From positions 232,023 to 296,022 of the forward strand of contig NZ_FNVU01000011.1 in the NCBI RefSeq assembly GCF_900107965.1: a stretch of 64,000 nt of DNA, read 5' to 3'. The notes beneath the pieces were generated by a model. It saw only the letters and a list, made by a program, of their open reading frames with translations. It was not told the origin of the DNA and ran no database searches. The position numbers and the translations under genes are program-made. Below are positions 62,244 to 64,000 of the stretch, in pieces. Position 1 is the first letter of the stretch. Every line of letters begins with the position of its first letter. Source of the stretch: Actinacidiphila yanglinensis (GTDB taxonomy: Bacteria; Actinomycetota; Actinomycetes; Streptomycetales; Streptomycetaceae).

Positions 62244-63688
62244 CGGTACTCCGACAGGCGCCGCCCGATGCCGATGAGCGCGGCGCCCGCGGCGAACGCG
62301 GCCAGCAGCGCCGCGCCGAAGGGCAGCAGCGCGAGCGCGCCGCGTCCGTCGGTGGCGGACTGGTGGAACTCCTTCTGCTCCTGCGCTACGGCCTGCCCGA
62401 GGTTCTTGTCCACCCCGTCGAAGCTCTGGCCGGTGTTGCTGGTCACCGTCCGGCCCGAGCTGTTCTTGCCGCCGATCACCTCGGCGACGGCCGTGGTGTA
62501 GTCGCCGCCGTCGTCGGACTTGCGCTCGGCGGTGTGCCGCTGCCGCCAGTCGCGGACGTCGTCGATCGCGGACTGCACCGGGGCGCGGCCCGCGTCCTTG
62601 TCGGCCAGCGCGAGCGCTTGGGCCAGCTCTCCGCCGCTCTTGGCGGACGCCGGCCCGGCCAGCTTGTTCATGCCGTCCTTGAAGTACGACTCGTACTGGT
62701 CGCCCGAACCGCGCGCGACCAGCGTGAGGTTCTCGTCACCGCGGGCCTGGAGCACCGCGATCCGCGCGTTGTTGAGCACCTGCGTCGACTTCGCGCCGTG
62801 CGCGTACGAGTCCGCGAGGTCGTTACGGGCCACCGTGTGCGCCGCGACCAGCCACAGCAGCACCACCGCGGACGCGGCGGTCCCGGCGAGCATGCCCCGG
62901 TTGAACACCCGGTTGGTGCGGCGGAAGTGGCGCCGCTGCGCCCACCCCAGCGCGGCCAGCGCGATCACGCCCAGGGCCCACGCCGCGTACGGCAGTGACT
63001 TCGCGTCGGAGTAGTCGGCGCTCAGGCGGGAGTTCTCCGCCTGGTACAGCTTGTCCGCCGCGTCCAGCAGGCCGCCCGGCTTGCGCATCTGCGTGTCGGC
63101 GTACCGCAGGTAGGCGCCGCCCAGCGGCAGGCCCTGCCGGTTGTCGGCCTGGGCGGTGGCCACCAGCTCGGTGTACTGCGGGAGTTGGCTGTTGAGCGCC
63201 GAGATCTGGGTGCGGGCCTCTTGCGAGCCAGGGCTGTTCGCGGCGGCGTCGGCGATCAGTTTGGCCGCCTTGGTGATGTCGCTCTGGTAGCGGTCGGAGA
63301 CGGTCTTCGGCTCCTCGCCGCCGACGAGGAAGCCGCCGGCCACGGTGGCGTCCGCGTCGGCGAGAGAGCGGTAGATCTCGGCGGCGTTCGCGCTCAACGG
63401 GGCGCTGTGGTCGATCACGTTGCCTGCGGCGGACTGACGGTCCACCACCTGCCAGGCGGTGACGGTGCCGAACGCGATGACGAGGGCGGCCAGGAGGGCG
63501 CCGATGAGGCGGAGGCGGCCCGGTTCCGTGGTCGCGGCGGAGCGCAGGCGGGTGAGGGATTCGCGCCAGGCGAGCCTGTGCGGGGGGTGGGCGCCGAGAG
63601 GGGGCGCGCCGCCGGGCTGTCCCTGCGGGTGGCTGCCGCCCGGGCCCCCGGTCTGTACCGGCACCGCACCTGTCGGCGTCTGCGTCAC
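62240..63688 (-). CDS. glnX: GlnX-like membrane sensor of the PknG pathway
   Basis: A 482-residue membrane protein with four hydrophobic segments: LIGALLAALVIAFGTVTAW, AAWALGVIALAALGW, AGTAASAVVLLWLVAAH, and FGAALLAAFAAGAALIGIG. They flank two extracytoplasmic helical domains rich in Ala, Gln and Asp (ANAAEIYRSLADADATVAGG). This topology and the position beside glnH and pknG match mycobacterial GlnX, which relays amino-acid binding by GlnH to PknG. GTG 63688 is preceded by GGGGAGGG. First gene of the leftward cluster. Confidence 0.9.
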   Translation of the reverse strand: MTQTPTGAVPVQTGGPGGSHPQGQPGGAPPLGAHPPHRLAWRESLTRLRSAATTEPGRLRLIGALLAALVIAFGTVTAWQVVDRQSAAGNVIDHSAPLSANAAEIYRSLADADATVAGGFLVGGEEPKTVSDRYQSDITKAAKLIADAAANSPGSQEARTQISALNSQLPQYTELVATAQADNRQGLPLGGAYLRYADTQMRKPGGLLDAADKLYQAENSRLSADYSDAKSLPYAAWALGVIALAALGWAQRRHFRRTNRVFNRGMLAGTAASAVVLLWLVAAHTVARNDLADSYAHGAKSTQVLNNARIAVLQARGDENLTLVARGSGDQYESYFKDGMNKLAGPASAKSGGELAQALALADKDAGRAPVQSAIDDVRDWRQRHTAERKSDDGGDYTTAVAEVIGGKNSSGRTVTSNTGQSFDGVDKNLGQAVAQEQKEFHQSATDGRGALALLPFGAALLAAFAAGAALIGIGRRLSEYR

Positions 63689-64000
63689 GCACCCTCCCCA
63701 CGAAACGTTCTTGCTTGCAGCAGCAGTATGGCGGCCGCCGCCTACCTCTGCACACGCCTCCGGCGGCTCGACGGTTCCGGGGTGCCCCCGCGGGCGGCGG
63801 TACCCCCTCCCCGGGGCGGGGTTGCCCCCTCGGCCGACCCGCACTCTCCCCCGTCCGGGGGCGCCCTCGCGGGCAGGCGGTGCTCCTTCCCCGTGCCGGG
63901 GGTGCCCTTGCGGCTGAGGGTGCTTTGCGGGTGCGCGGCCGGCCGGCGCGGCGTGGTCGGGGGCCCGCGGGCCCAGCCCCCGCGGCGTCGTTTCCGGACC
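63689..64000. other. promoter side of glnX and low-complexity region to the window end
   Basis: The first 60 bp hold an A/T-containing stretch (AAACGTTCTTGCTTGCAGCA) that is the likely promoter area of glnX, without a clear pair of boxes. From about 63770 to 63940 the DNA is an imperfect repetition of GGGGTGCCC/CGCGGGCGGCGGT-like words. No convincing gene on either strand. Confidence 0.45.
63778..63935. repeat. imperfect GC-rich repeats upstream of glnX
   Basis: Related words recur with roughly 40-70-bp spacing: GGGGTGCCCCCGCGGGCGGC near 63780, GGGGGCGCCCTCGCGGGCAG near 63858, and GGGGGTGCCCTTGCGGCTGA near 63898, the first two followed by a CCTCCCC/CCTTCCCC-type run. The copies are degenerate and partly self-complementary. 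Confidence 0.5.

Overview
The window is very GC-rich, densely coding actinobacterial chromosome, best matched to Streptomyces or a close relative. Evidence: high G+C at third codon positions, GTG/TTG starts, actinobacterial type II citrate synthase, a dynamin-like GTPase pair next to a second SSB, a sortase-type LAETG surface protein, and a PknG-type kinase locus. About 45 intact genes, one tRNA and a pair of gene remnants are supported. No insertion sequence, CRISPR array or phage gene was seen.

Layout. 0-2.8 kb: the end of a RecD-like helicase, citrate synthase with two stacked terminators, and an SDR oxidoreductase. 2.9-15.8 kb: mixed chromosomal genes, namely a DedA membrane protein, an orphan HTH protein, a SIS-domain/class II aldolase pair (sugar phosphate metabolism), hemerythrin, MarR regulator, secreted beta-propeller, SigB/SigF-type sigma factor, an MFS exporter/SDR pair, a secreted phospholipase D-like protein and an alpha/beta hydrolase. 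15.8-26.8 kb: a carbohydrate utilisation locus with a GH13 glucosidase, a LacI-family repressor, an Opp/Dpp-type ABC importer whose two ATPases are fused, an alpha/beta hydrolase and a GH1 beta-glucosidase. Its three promoters carry copies of one palindrome, TGTATGCGCATACA, so the locus reads as a self-contained regulon. 26.8-27.8 kb: 3' remnants of a sulfatase and an OppF-type ATPase meet head to head, the scar of a deletion.

27.8-33.4 kb: an ArsR-like regulator with its MFS exporter, a GNAT acetyltransferase, an HTH/NB-ARC/TPR regulator, and tRNA-Arg(TCT) with a displaced copy of its 3' end, possibly an old attachment site. 33.7-39.6 kb: dynA-dynB-like GTPases, then ssbB preceded by two perfect DnaA boxes, then a thioester-domain LAETG surface protein. 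39.8-42.6 kb: ettA (TTG start), a thioesterase and a hypothetical gene, translationally overlapping. 42.7-52 kb: an XRE regulator, an ABC exporter made of one ATPase and two very large FtsX-type permeases, and a truncated haemoglobin.

52-63.7 kb: a PCMT-like methyltransferase, then a long leftward cluster glnX-glnH-(helical protein)-pknG-PP2C-VWA-FHA. By analogy with the mycobacterial GlnX/GlnH/PknG system this is an amino-acid-sensing Ser/Thr phosphorylation module, here with its own phosphatase, FHA reader and VWA protein. Kinase, phosphatase and FHA protein all carry cysteine zinc-ribbon pairs. Functions are read from motifs only; no database search was made.
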